Shown in pieces: positions 1 through 6,123 of a stretch of DNA of 11,431 nt. Source of the stretch: Burkholderiales bacterium (lineage in GTDB: Bacteria > Pseudomonadota > Gammaproteobacteria > Burkholderiales > SG8-39); assembly GCA_017880745.1 (NCBI GenBank), contig JADGRR010000055.1:1-11431 (forward strand), given 5' to 3'. Numbering within the stretch: position 1 is the stretch's first letter; every line of letters begins with the position of its first letter. The position numbers were made by a program, and so were the translations under genes. Under the pieces are notes generated by a model. It made no database searches. It was not told where the DNA came from and saw nothing but the letters and a program-made list of their open reading frames with translations.

Positions 1-480
1 AGCGTTCACCGCGTCCAGGCGTCCGCCCATGCCGACTTCCAGCACCAGCACATCGACGGCGCTGCGCAGGAACAGATCCACTGCGGCGAGCGTGCCGAAC
101 TCGAAATAAGTCAGGCGAGTGCTCCCGGCCTTTTCCGTTCTGGCCGCCTCGACCCGCGCGAACGCTGAAACCAGCGCCGCATCATCGGCCTCGCGCTGCG
201 CGATGCGCACCCGCTCGTTGTAGCGCAACAGATGTGGCGAGGTATAGAGGCCGACGCGGTAGCCCGCCGACGTCAGGATGGCTTCGAGCATGGCGCAGGT
301 CGAGCCTTTGCCATTGGTGCCGGCGACGGTGATGACCGGCACGGCGGGCACGAGGCCCATCGCGTGGCGCACGCGCTCGACCCGCTCCAGCCCGAGCGCG
401 ATGGTCTGCGGATGCTGCTGCTCGATGTAGGCGAGCCAGCCGGCCAGATCTCTTGTCACATGCGAATCGAGTGTTGACAT
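1..480 (-). CDS. folC: Bifunctional folylpolyglutamate/dihydrofolate synthase, N-terminal 160 residues (cut by window edge)
   Basis: FolC is a cytoplasmic ATP-dependent ligase. It joins glutamate to dihydropteroate to make dihydrofolate and adds further glutamates to folates. The frame is open from an ATG at 478-480 to the window edge, giving 160 residues of a family usually about 420-440 long. Seen directly: an N-terminal helix ending LGLERV, the Mur-ligase-type ATP-binding loop VAGTNGKGS (about residues 52-60), the folate/omega-loop motif YTSPHL (79-84), TYFEFGTL (about 124-131), and the EVGMGGRLDA motif (about 149-158) that follows the P-loop domain in this family. The start was chosen because it puts the conserved WLAYIE helix about 15 residues in, as in E. 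coli FolC; no clear Shine-Dalgarno sequence precedes it. It lies 252 nt downstream of accD, the same accD-folC order as in many proteobacteria, and is probably cotranscribed through the hairpin-rich spacer. Confidence 0.96.
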   Translation of the reverse strand, partial: MSTLDSHVTRDLAGWLAYIEQQHPQTIALGLERVERVRHAMGLVPAVPVITVAGTNGKGSTCAMLEAILTSAGYRVGLYTSPHLLRYNERVRIAQREADDAALVSAFARVEAARTEKAGSTRLTYFEFGTLAAVDLFLRSAVDVLVLEVGMGGRLDAVNA

Positions 481-498
481 AATTGGAATTGCGATGTT

Positions 499-522
499 GC
501 GCGGACGAGAAACCGTCCGCGC
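499..522. repeat. Hairpin 1 of accD-folC spacer (9-bp stem)
   Basis: A perfect inverted repeat: GCGCGGACG at 499-507, a six-base loop, and CGTCCGCGC at 514-522. Its inner 17 bases (503-519) match the apex of the next hairpin (541-557) at 15 of 17 positions. It sits 19 nt upstream of the folC start codon, so in the mRNA it could affect translation initiation of folC. No T-tract follows, so it is not an intrinsic terminator. Confidence 0.75.
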
Positions 523-574
523 GGATCGTCGCTTGCGCACGGACGAAAAGCCGTCCGTACGCAAGCGACGATCC
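523..574. repeat. Hairpin 2 of accD-folC spacer (long, nearly perfect stem)
   Basis: A 15-bp outer stem (523-537 with 560-574) and a 7-bp inner stem (539-545 with 552-558) close a six-base loop (546-551). The only interruption is C538 opposite A559. In minus-strand RNA, the direction of the flanking genes, that position becomes a U·G wobble, so the transcript can form 23 continuous pairs. It directly abuts hairpin 1 and shares its apex sequence. No T-run follows on either strand. It could be an RNase III site, an mRNA stabiliser or a REP-like mobile repeat; the sequence does not decide. Confidence 0.8.
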
Positions 575-614
575 TGTATAAAAACAACCCCAAGCCGTTA
601 TTGCTTTTATCCAT

Positions 615-665
615 AACCGTGATTTTGATACGGATGCGCCTTTCATCCGTACCAAAATCACGGTT
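615..665. repeat. Hairpin 3 of accD-folC spacer (long stem, inverted relative of hairpin 2)
   Basis: A 13-bp outer stem (615-627 with 653-665) and an 8-bp inner stem (629-636 with 644-651) enclose a seven-base loop (637-643). They are separated by one A·C mismatch (628/652) that becomes G·U in minus-strand RNA. Read on the minus strand, the apex CGGATGAAAGGCGCATCCG resembles the plus-strand apex of hairpin 2 (CGGACGAAAAGCCGTCCG), while the outer stems are unrelated. A further small GC hairpin (GCGCGC, 667-672 and 676-681, loop GTA) follows. The remaining bases of the 481-732 spacer show no gene. Confidence 0.78.
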
Positions 666-732
666 GGCGCGCGTAGCGCGCAATGCCTGCTACTCGCATG
701 CGACAGTACTTAGGATGCCGTATATAGCGTGC

Positions 733-1602
733 TCAGGTGTTCTCCGGGGCTATGCGCAGCAGCAGGGTGATCAACTGCGCCAGCCGGTCGCGCATCTGGC
801 GCCGGTCGACGATCATGTCGATGGCGCCCTTCTCCAGCAGGAACTCGGCGCGCTGGAAGCCTTCCGGCAGTTTCTCACGCACGGTCTGCTCGATCACGCG
901 CGGGCCGGCAAAACCGATCAGCGCCCGAGGCTCGGCGATGATCACGTCCCCGAGCATGGCAAAGCTCGCCGACACCCCGCCCATGGTGGGATCGGTAAGC
1001 ACTGAAATGAACGGGAGTTTGCGCGCCGCGAGCTGGGTCAGCACCGCCGTCGTCTTTGCCATTTGCATCAGCGACAACAAACCCTCCTGCATGCGTGCCC
1101 CGCCGGTGGCGGTAAAGCAGATGAAGGGCAGGTTCTGTTCCACGCACACGTGCACGCCGCGGACGAAGCGTTCGCCCACCACGGAGCCCATCGATCCGCC
1201 CATGAATTCGAACTCGAATACCGCCACCACCAGCGGATTGTTCTTGATCGCGCCCTGCATCACCACCAATGCGTCGGTTTCGCCGGTCTGCCGCTGCGCG
1301 TCCTCGAGGCGGTCCGGATAGCGCTTGCTGTCCTTGAATTTGAGGCTGTCGACCGGCAACACCTCGGCGCCAATCTCGAAACGGCCCTCGGGGTCGAGAA
1401 GCATGTCGATGCGCGCGCGCGCCGATAGGCGATTGTGGTAGCCGCACTTGGGACAGACGTTGAGGTTTTTTTCCAGGTCGGTGGCGTACAGCACCGCGTC
1501 GCAGGACTCGCATTTGATCCATAGCCCCTCCGGCACGGCGCGCTTGCTCGGGCCGACGGAGCGGTTGATCTTAGGCGGCAGTAGCTTCTGCAACCAGCTC
1601 AT
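733..1602 (-). CDS. accD: Acetyl-CoA carboxylase carboxyltransferase, beta subunit
   Basis: AccD pairs with AccA to form the carboxyltransferase that moves the carboxyl group from biotinylated AccB to acetyl-CoA. This gives malonyl-CoA, the committed step of fatty-acid synthesis in the cytoplasm. The 289-residue product is of normal length. The N-terminus MSWLQKLLPP matches the family; a four-cysteine zinc ribbon follows (Cys31, Cys34, Cys50, Cys53, in CESC...CPKC). The crotonase-fold core shows FMGGSMGSVVGERFV (133-147), the oxyanion-forming GGARMQEG (167-174), LTDPTMGGVSASFAMLGD (202-219) and the near-invariant FAGPRVIEQTVREKLP (231-246). The reading frame stays open upstream of residue 1, but that part is out-of-frame trpA sequence. 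The ATG at 1600-1602 is preferred because it gives the family N-terminus and overlaps the trpA stop as ATGA, implying translational coupling to trpA. The upstream Shine-Dalgarno match is weak. Confidence 0.98.
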   Translation of the reverse strand: MSWLQKLLPPKINRSVGPSKRAVPEGLWIKCESCDAVLYATDLEKNLNVCPKCGYHNRLSARARIDMLLDPEGRFEIGAEVLPVDSLKFKDSKRYPDRLEDAQRQTGETDALVVMQGAIKNNPLVVAVFEFEFMGGSMGSVVGERFVRGVHVCVEQNLPFICFTATGGARMQEGLLSLMQMAKTTAVLTQLAARKLPFISVLTDPTMGGVSASFAMLGDVIIAEPRALIGFAGPRVIEQTVREKLPEGFQRAEFLLEKGAIDMIVDRRQMRDRLAQLITLLLRIAPENT

Positions 1603-2399
1603 TTCGCGTCCAGCGCCGCTCGAATGCCCCGCATGAACTTGCCCGCGTGCAACACCTGCTCGCCCGCGGGAGCCGCTTCCATTTGCTGGATGATGGCGCT
1701 GCCGATAACCACCGCATCGGCAAACTCCGCCACCGCCCTCGCGGTGGCGGCGTCGCGGATGCCGAACCCCACGCCTACCGGCAGCTTTGTCTGGCGGCGG
1801 ATCCGGGGAATTTTTTCCGCCACCTCGGCCAAGTCCAGGTGCGCGGCCCCGGTGACGCCCTTGAGCGAAACGTAATACAGGTAGCCGCTCGCGAGCTTGG
1901 CCACCTGGGCCATGCGCGCATCGCTGGAGGTCGGCGCGAGCAGAAAAATCAGGTCCATGCCGTGGCTGCCCACCAGACCGGCGAAAGACTCGCATTCCTC
2001 CGGGGGATAATCCACTACCAGCACCCCGTCGACACCGGCTTGCTGCGCCTCGTCGACGAAGCGATCTGCGCCCATCGCCTCGATCGGATTGGCATACCCC
2101 ATCAGCACCACCGGCGTGGTCTGATTGCGCTCGCGGAACTCGCGCACCAATGCGAGCACGCGGTCCAGGCCCACCCCGTGCTTCAGCGCACGATCGCTCG
2201 CGCGCTGGATTACCGGACCGTCGGCCATCGGGTCGGAAAACGGCACGCCCAGTTCGATCACGTCCGCGCCCGCTTCGACCAGCGCATGCATCAGCGGCAC
2301 CGTCATCGCGGGTTCGGGATCGCCCGCAGTGACGAAGGGAATGAGTGCCTTCCTGCGGTTCTTTGCAAGTTGCTCGAACGTGGCTTCGATGCGGGACAT
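1599..2399 (-). CDS. trpA: Tryptophan synthase, alpha chain
   Basis: TrpA cleaves indole-3-glycerol phosphate to glyceraldehyde-3-phosphate and indole; the indole is channelled to TrpB in the cytoplasmic α2β2 complex. The 266-residue TIM-barrel protein is full length. Both catalytic acids sit at the same numbers as in enteric TrpA: Glu49 (ADVIELGVPFSDP) and Asp60 (PMADGP). Also visible are the flexible loop segment VSLKGVTGA and the phosphate-binding GVGFGI (about 212-217) and VIGSAI motifs. A GGTGA sequence lies seven bases before the ATG. It is separated from its partner trpB by a DNA methyltransferase gene and a 97-nt spacer carrying part of a repeat. Its stop codon overlaps the accD start. 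The separation from trpB is unlike enteric trp operons but is, as I recall, normal in betaproteobacteria. Confidence 0.98.
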   Translation of the reverse strand: MSRIEATFEQLAKNRRKALIPFVTAGDPEPAMTVPLMHALVEAGADVIELGVPFSDPMADGPVIQRASDRALKHGVGLDRVLALVREFRERNQTTPVVLMGYANPIEAMGADRFVDEAQQAGVDGVLVVDYPPEECESFAGLVGSHGMDLIFLLAPTSSDARMAQVAKLASGYLYYVSLKGVTGAAHLDLAEVAEKIPRIRRQTKLPVGVGFGIRDAATARAVAEFADAVVIGSAIIQQMEAAPAGEQVLHAGKFMRGIRAALDAK

Positions 2400-2430
2400 T
2401 AAGATTTCACCGAACGGAAAAAAGATTTGT

Positions 2431-2572
2431 CACAAAGGACGCAAAGGACACAAAGGAGGATGTCGATTGTGCGCCGGGATTCAATTCGACACGCGCATTC
2501 TAGACTGGCCCCGCCTGATCAACTAGATCTTGAACCGAAAGTTTCTCTTCGTGTCCTTCGTGTCCTTTGCGG
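2431..2572. repeat. Inverted pair of 9-bp-period repeats flanking about 90 bp, between trpA and the methyltransferase
   Basis: On the plus strand, 2431-2457 is three copies of a nine-base unit (CACAAAGGA, CGCAAAGGA, CACAAAGGA). At 2548-2572 the same kind of unit appears inverted (TTCGTGTCC twice, then TTTGCGG). One arm aligns with the reverse complement of the other at roughly 21 of 25 positions, so the 142-bp segment resembles a small non-autonomous element with imperfect terminal inverted repeats or a REP-like pair. The right arm and most of the interior are translated as the last residues of the methyltransferase. The left arm lies 32 nt upstream of trpA. I see no target-site duplication and no transposase. 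Confidence 0.65.
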
Positions 2573-3336
2573 TTCCCGCCATTGCTGCCGTTCCGCGCCT
2601 CGGCCACACGCTTTTCGGCGATCCTAGAATACTCCGGGTTGAGCTCGAAGCCGACGAAACGCCGGCCGTGCCTGACCGCAGCGACCGCCGAAGTCCCGCT
2701 GCCCATAAAGGGATCGAGCACGATGCCTCCCACGGGGCAGCTTGCCAGCACCATGCGCTCGACGATTTCCAGGGGTTTTTGCGTCGGATGGTTCTCGCGC
2801 TCGCCGTGCTGGCGGTGCAGCCGCGATACGCTCCACACATCCTTGGGGTTGTAGCCGACTTCGAGCCATTTCTTGCCCACGAAAATGGAGCGCGTGCGCG
2901 CCTTTTTGGTCACGGCGTCATAAGGGATCCGCACCGCATCGACGTCGAAGTAATAGTCGCGCGAGTTGACGAAGAAACCGATATTGTCATGCACCGACGA
3001 GAATTTGCGCGTGCTGCCGCCCATGCTCGGCACCCGGCGGTCCCAGATGATCTCGTTCACCATGGCAAGGCGCGTCTTCAGATGGCTGAACACCTCCGGG
3101 CTGTGCTGCCAGGTGAGAAATACGTACAGGCTGCCGTTCGTTTTCATTTTCGGCACCACCGCGTCTATCCAGCGCCGGCTCCAGGCGAGGTATTCAATTG
3201 CGCCGAGGCGGTCGGAATCGTTGCCGTAGTCCTTGCCCAGGCCATAGGGCGGATCGGCGATCACCAGATCCACCGACGCATCGGCCACGCGTTCAATCCC
3301 CGTCAGGGCATCCTCGTTGTAGAGCAGCGCGGTCAT
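2500..3336 (-). CDS. Solitary beta-class amino-DNA methyltransferase (YhdJ-like)
   Basis: A predicted S-adenosylmethionine-dependent DNA methylase adding a methyl group to N6-adenine or N4-cytosine. The 278-residue product has catalytic motif IV DPPYG at 28-32, HPTQKP at 183-188 and the SAM-binding motif I DPFMGSGT at 208-215, followed by RFVGFELNPEY. The IV-before-I order is that of beta-class enzymes, and the layout resembles E. coli YhdJ. The ATG at 3334-3336 was chosen because it leads directly into the family N-terminus, 11 nt after the trpB stop; the longer open frame upstream is out-of-frame trpB sequence. No restriction endonuclease gene is nearby, so it is probably an orphan regulator rather than half of a restriction system. 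From memory, the methylase at this locus in Ralstonia and Burkholderia is linked to GTWWAC; whether this one shares that target is inference. Its last 24 or so residues (NRKGHEGHEEK and beyond) come from repeat DNA and are not part of the domain. Confidence 0.9.
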   Translation of the reverse strand: MTALLYNEDALTGIERVADASVDLVIADPPYGLGKDYGNDSDRLGAIEYLAWSRRWIDAVVPKMKTNGSLYVFLTWQHSPEVFSHLKTRLAMVNEIIWDRRVPSMGGSTRKFSSVHDNIGFFVNSRDYYFDVDAVRIPYDAVTKKARTRSIFVGKKWLEVGYNPKDVWSVSRLHRQHGERENHPTQKPLEIVERMVLASCPVGGIVLDPFMGSGTSAVAAVRHGRRFVGFELNPEYSRIAEKRVAEARNGSNGGNRKGHEGHEEKLSVQDLVDQAGPV

Positions 3337-3347
3337 CTGAAATCGCG

Positions 3348-4547
3348 TCAGAACTGGATACCGGATTTTTCGGCGACCGTGTGCATGTCCTTGTCGCCGC
3401 GGCCGGACAAATTCACCAGCAGGATCTTGGCTTTCGGCATGCCCGGCGCGATTTTCGCCGCATGCGCCAGCGCGTGGCTGGATTCCAGCGCCGGGATGAT
3501 GCCTTCGTAGTGGCAAAGATCGTGAAAGGCCTTGAGCGCTTCGTCGTCGGTAATGGTGGCGTACTCGGCGCGGCCCGTGTCCTTCAGCCAGGCATGCTCC
3601 GGCCCCACGCCCGGGTAGTCGAGGCCGGCGGAAATCGAATGGGTCTCGGTGATCTGGCCGTGCTCATCCTGCAATAGATAGGTCCGATTGCCATGCAGCA
3701 CCCCGGGCCGGCCGGCGGTCAAAGAGGCAGCGTGTTTGCCGCTCGCAAGGCCGTGTCCAGCGGCCTCGACGCCGATCAGGCGCACGCCATCGACCGGGAT
3801 ATAAGGGTAAAAAATGCCCATCGCATTGGACCCGCCGCCGACGCAGGCGATTACCGCATCCGGCTGGCGCCCGGCGAGTTCAGGCATCTGCTGCAGGCAT
3901 TCCTCGCCGATCACCGACTGGAAATCGCGCACCATCATCGGGTACGGGTGCGGCCCGGCGACCGTGCCGATGATGTAATAGGTGTTGTGGATATTGGTGA
4001 CCCAGTCGCGCATGGCTTCGTTCAACGCGTCTTTCAGCGTTTTCGAACCGGATTCGACGGGCACCACGCTGGCGCCGAGGATTTTCATGCGGTGGACGTT
4101 CGCCGCCTGGCGCCTGATGTCCTCCGAACCCATGTACACCACGCATTCCAGGCCGTAGCGGGCCGCGACCGTAGCCGACGCCACGCCGTGCATGCCGGCG
4201 CCCGTCTCGGCGATGATGCGCGGCTTGCCCATGCGCCGTGCGAGCATGGCCTGCCCAAGAGTATTGTTGATTTTGTGGGCGCCGGTATGGTTCAGGTCTT
4301 CGCGCTTGAGGTAGATCTGCGCCCCGCCGAGCAAACCCGACCAGCGCTTGCAGTGATACACCGGGCTCGGACGTCCGACGTAGTGCTTGAGGTCGTAGCG
4401 GAATTCGGCGATGAATTCCGGATCGCTGCGGTATTTTTCGTATGCGACTCTGAGTTCGTCGAGCGCCTGAATCAGAGTTTCGGCGACGAAGATGCCGCCG
4501 TAAGGCCCGAAATGTCCATGGCTGTCTGGCAGGTCATGCATTTTCAT
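3348..4547 (-). CDS. trpB: Tryptophan synthase, beta chain
   Basis: TrpB condenses L-serine with indole from TrpA, using pyridoxal phosphate, to make tryptophan. The 399-residue protein is full length. Landmarks: N-terminal GHFGPYGGIFVAETL; the cofactor-binding lysine Lys92 in HTGAHKINN; catalytic Glu114 in AETGAG; the phosphate-cup GGGSNAMG (about 234-241); EGIIPALESSHALAH; and the C-terminal SGRGDKD. The loop that grips the substrate carboxylate reads GAGMHG where enteric TrpB has GAGQHG, so Met119 replaces the usual Gln (nucleotides read ATG). Two in-frame ATGs lie six bases apart. The first (4545-4547) is favoured because GGAG stands six bases before it. The gene starts inside the end of trpF with a 14-nt overlap, indicating coupled translation. 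Confidence 0.98.
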   Translation of the reverse strand: MKMHDLPDSHGHFGPYGGIFVAETLIQALDELRVAYEKYRSDPEFIAEFRYDLKHYVGRPSPVYHCKRWSGLLGGAQIYLKREDLNHTGAHKINNTLGQAMLARRMGKPRIIAETGAGMHGVASATVAARYGLECVVYMGSEDIRRQAANVHRMKILGASVVPVESGSKTLKDALNEAMRDWVTNIHNTYYIIGTVAGPHPYPMMVRDFQSVIGEECLQQMPELAGRQPDAVIACVGGGSNAMGIFYPYIPVDGVRLIGVEAAGHGLASGKHAASLTAGRPGVLHGNRTYLLQDEHGQITETHSISAGLDYPGVGPEHAWLKDTGRAEYATITDDEALKAFHDLCHYEGIIPALESSHALAHAAKIAPGMPKAKILLVNLSGRGDKDMHTVAEKSGIQF

Positions 4548-5157
4548 TCTTGACTCCCGCTATGAAGGCCGCGATTTTCGCGGCGTCCTTGACGCCTTTG
4601 GCCGCTTCTACGCCACTGGACACGTCCACCGCCCACGGCCCGACCTGACGCACGGCCGCGCCCACATTGTCCGGCGTCAGCCCGCCCGAGAGTATGACCG
4701 GCCTGGCCAGATCACGCGGGATCAGCTTCCAATCGAACGCCTCGCCCGTGCCGCCGTAAAGCTGGTCATGGTAGGCGTCCAACAGCCAACCCTGCGCCGC
4801 GTGATAGCGCGACAAATATTGTACCAAATCGGCATCGGCTCTGACCCGCGCGGCCTTGATGTAAGGCAGGCCGAAACCGCGGCAAAGATCCGGCGCTTCA
4901 TCGCCGTGAAACTGCAGCAGGCCGATGGAGCAACGACGCAGCACCGACTCGACCTGCTCCGGCGCAGGGTCGACAAACAGGCCGACTATAGTCACAAAGG
5001 GCGGAACCGCCGCGATAATCGCGCGCGCCTGCTCCGGACCGACGTTGCGCGGACTGGGCGCATAGAACACCAGGCCGATCGCGTCTGCGCCCAACTCCGC
5101 CGCCATGCGCGCATCTTCTGGCCGGGTAATGCCGCAGATCTTGATTCGCGTCCTCAC
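4534..5157 (-). CDS. trpF: Phosphoribosylanthranilate isomerase
   Basis: TrpF performs the Amadori rearrangement of N-(5'-phosphoribosyl)anthranilate to the carboxyphenylamino-deoxyribulose phosphate, the third step of tryptophan synthesis. The product is a stand-alone (βα)8 barrel of 207 residues, not fused to TrpC as in enterics. Visible motifs are IKICGITRPEDA with catalytic Cys8, LVFYAPSPRNV, LQFHGDE (81-87), the catalytic acid Asp127 in WLLDAY, GGTGEAFDW (135-143), and the phosphate-binding SGGLTPDNV and DVSSGVE (178-184). The start is a GTG at 5155-5157 that overlaps the truA stop as GTGA. It gives the correct family N-terminus; no ATG fits. Upstream open frame belongs to out-of-frame truA. 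The end overlaps trpB by 14 nt, so truA, trpF and trpB appear translationally chained. Confidence 0.96.
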   Translation of the reverse strand: MRTRIKICGITRPEDARMAAELGADAIGLVFYAPSPRNVGPEQARAIIAAVPPFVTIVGLFVDPAPEQVESVLRRCSIGLLQFHGDEAPDLCRGFGLPYIKAARVRADADLVQYLSRYHAAQGWLLDAYHDQLYGGTGEAFDWKLIPRDLARPVILSGGLTPDNVGAAVRQVGPWAVDVSSGVEAAKGVKDAAKIAAFIAGVKNENA

Positions 5158-5951
5158 ACCAACACCTGCTCCGGAGAGAAAATAAGTTTGGGTGTAAACG
5201 CGGGCAGCTTCCACCCGGGCGCGTATTCCACGGCCGCAAGATAAAGTCCGTCCGGAGAAAACGTCGGCGCCGCCTGACGGCGGTCGCGGCTCGCCAGGAC
5301 CTCGCCCAGCCAGCCCGGAGGATGCTTTCCCTTGCCCACGTACACCAGGCAACCGATGATATTGCGCACCATGTGATGCAAGAAGCCATTGGCGGTGAAC
5401 TCGAAAATGAGATGAGCAGCGCGCCGCTCTATGGCCCAATTCCGCAACGTGCGCACCGGGCTTTTCGCCTGGCACTCGCTCGAGCGAAACGCGCTGAAAT
5501 CGTGTTCGCCCGCAAGCTGGACCGCCGCCGCGCGCATCGCCAGCAGATCGAGCGGCAGATGGAACCAACCCATCCTGCTGTGGTGCAGCGCCGGCCGCAC
5601 CGCATGGTTATAGAGCACATAGCGATAGGTGCGGGATACGGCCGAATAGCGCGCATGAAAATCGCCGGACACGGGCATGGCCCATTGCACCGCGACGGCT
5701 TGCGGCAGCAGCGCATTGACGCCGCGCACCCAGGCCGACTCCGGACGCTCGGCCGCGGTCTCGAAATGCGCCACCTGAGCCGTGGCGTGTACGCCGGCAT
5801 CAGTGCGACCGGCTGCGGCCAGGCGAACCGGCTCGCCGGCGATGCACGCAAGCGCACGCTCCAGGTGGTCTTGGACAGTATCGCCCGAAGGCTGCGACTG
5901 CCAGCCGTGGAAACGGCTGCCGTCATATTCGATGCCGATTGCGATTTTCAT
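5154..5951 (-). CDS. truA: tRNA pseudouridine(38-40) synthase
   Basis: TruA isomerises uridines 38, 39 and 40 in the anticodon arm of many tRNAs to pseudouridine. The 265-residue protein is full length. The N-terminus IGIEYDGSRFHGWQSQP, the active-site loop AAGRTDAGVHA with the nucleophilic Asp51, the FHARYSAVSRTYRY segment (about 97-110) and FLHHMVRNIIG (about 193-203) identify it clearly. The ATG at 5949-5951 has no obvious Shine-Dalgarno sequence. It is the first gene after the fimV terminator, so a promoter for the truA-trp-accD unit probably lies in 5952-6072. A TGCTTAAAT string just upstream in that spacer resembles a poor extended -10 box, but I found no matching -35 and call no promoter. 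I saw no trp leader peptide or attenuator there. Confidence 0.97.
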   Translation of the reverse strand: MKIAIGIEYDGSRFHGWQSQPSGDTVQDHLERALACIAGEPVRLAAAGRTDAGVHATAQVAHFETAAERPESAWVRGVNALLPQAVAVQWAMPVSGDFHARYSAVSRTYRYVLYNHAVRPALHHSRMGWFHLPLDLLAMRAAAVQLAGEHDFSAFRSSECQAKSPVRTLRNWAIERRAAHLIFEFTANGFLHHMVRNIIGCLVYVGKGKHPPGWLGEVLASRDRRQAAPTFSPDGLYLAAVEYAPGWKLPAFTPKLIFSPEQVLV

Positions 5952-6072
5952 GGTTGTTCAATCTGCGGCACTTGGTTTGAAACGCATCGCGAGGCACGAG
6001 CATTTAAGCAGCCCGCGCCAGGGCCAGTAGGGGCGAAGCGGCCTCAACCCTCCTCTGGACGCGGGCGGTCCC

Positions 6073-6104
6073 TAAAAACAAAACCCCGGGACAAGCCCGG
6101 GGTT
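6073..6104 (-). terminator. Intrinsic terminator downstream of fimV
   Basis: Read on the minus strand, AACCCCGGG and CCCGGGGTT (plus coordinates 6096-6104 and 6082-6090) form a perfect 9-bp GC-rich stem with a five-base loop, directly followed by TTGTTTTTA. It lies 20-50 nt after the fimV stop codon. It should separate fimV transcription from truA and the trp genes. The plus-strand side lacks a T-run, so it acts in one direction only. Confidence 0.88.
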
Positions 6105-6123
6105 GGTTAAAATCTACGCAGTG

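Noticed and set aside
523..574. Intrinsic terminator after accD
   Set aside because: The stem is strong, but no T-tract follows on the minus strand and folC, expected in the same operon, lies just downstream.
456..683. Small minus- and plus-strand open frames through the accD-folC spacer as possible small proteins
   Set aside because: They run through the hairpin repeats, have no ribosome binding site or family resemblance, and the structure is better explained as palindromic repeat DNA.
1603..1995. A longer N-terminus for accD
   Set aside because: The upstream in-frame sequence is out-of-frame trpA and lacks AccD similarity; the ATG at 1600-1602 gives the family N-terminus.
2431..2572. CRISPR array
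   Set aside because: The 9-base units are contiguous and inverted, with no spacers of regular length.
2530..3510. A 326-codon plus-strand open frame opposite the methyltransferase
   Set aside because: The minus strand encodes intact methyltransferase motifs; the opposite frame is His/Arg-rich shadow sequence.
3693..4553. A 286-codon plus-strand open frame opposite trpB
   Set aside because: trpB is unambiguous on the minus strand and the opposite frame has no domain.
5952..6072. A trp attenuator or leader peptide before truA
   Set aside because: No tandem Trp codons after a start codon and no alternative terminator/antiterminator hairpins are visible; the only clear terminator follows fimV.
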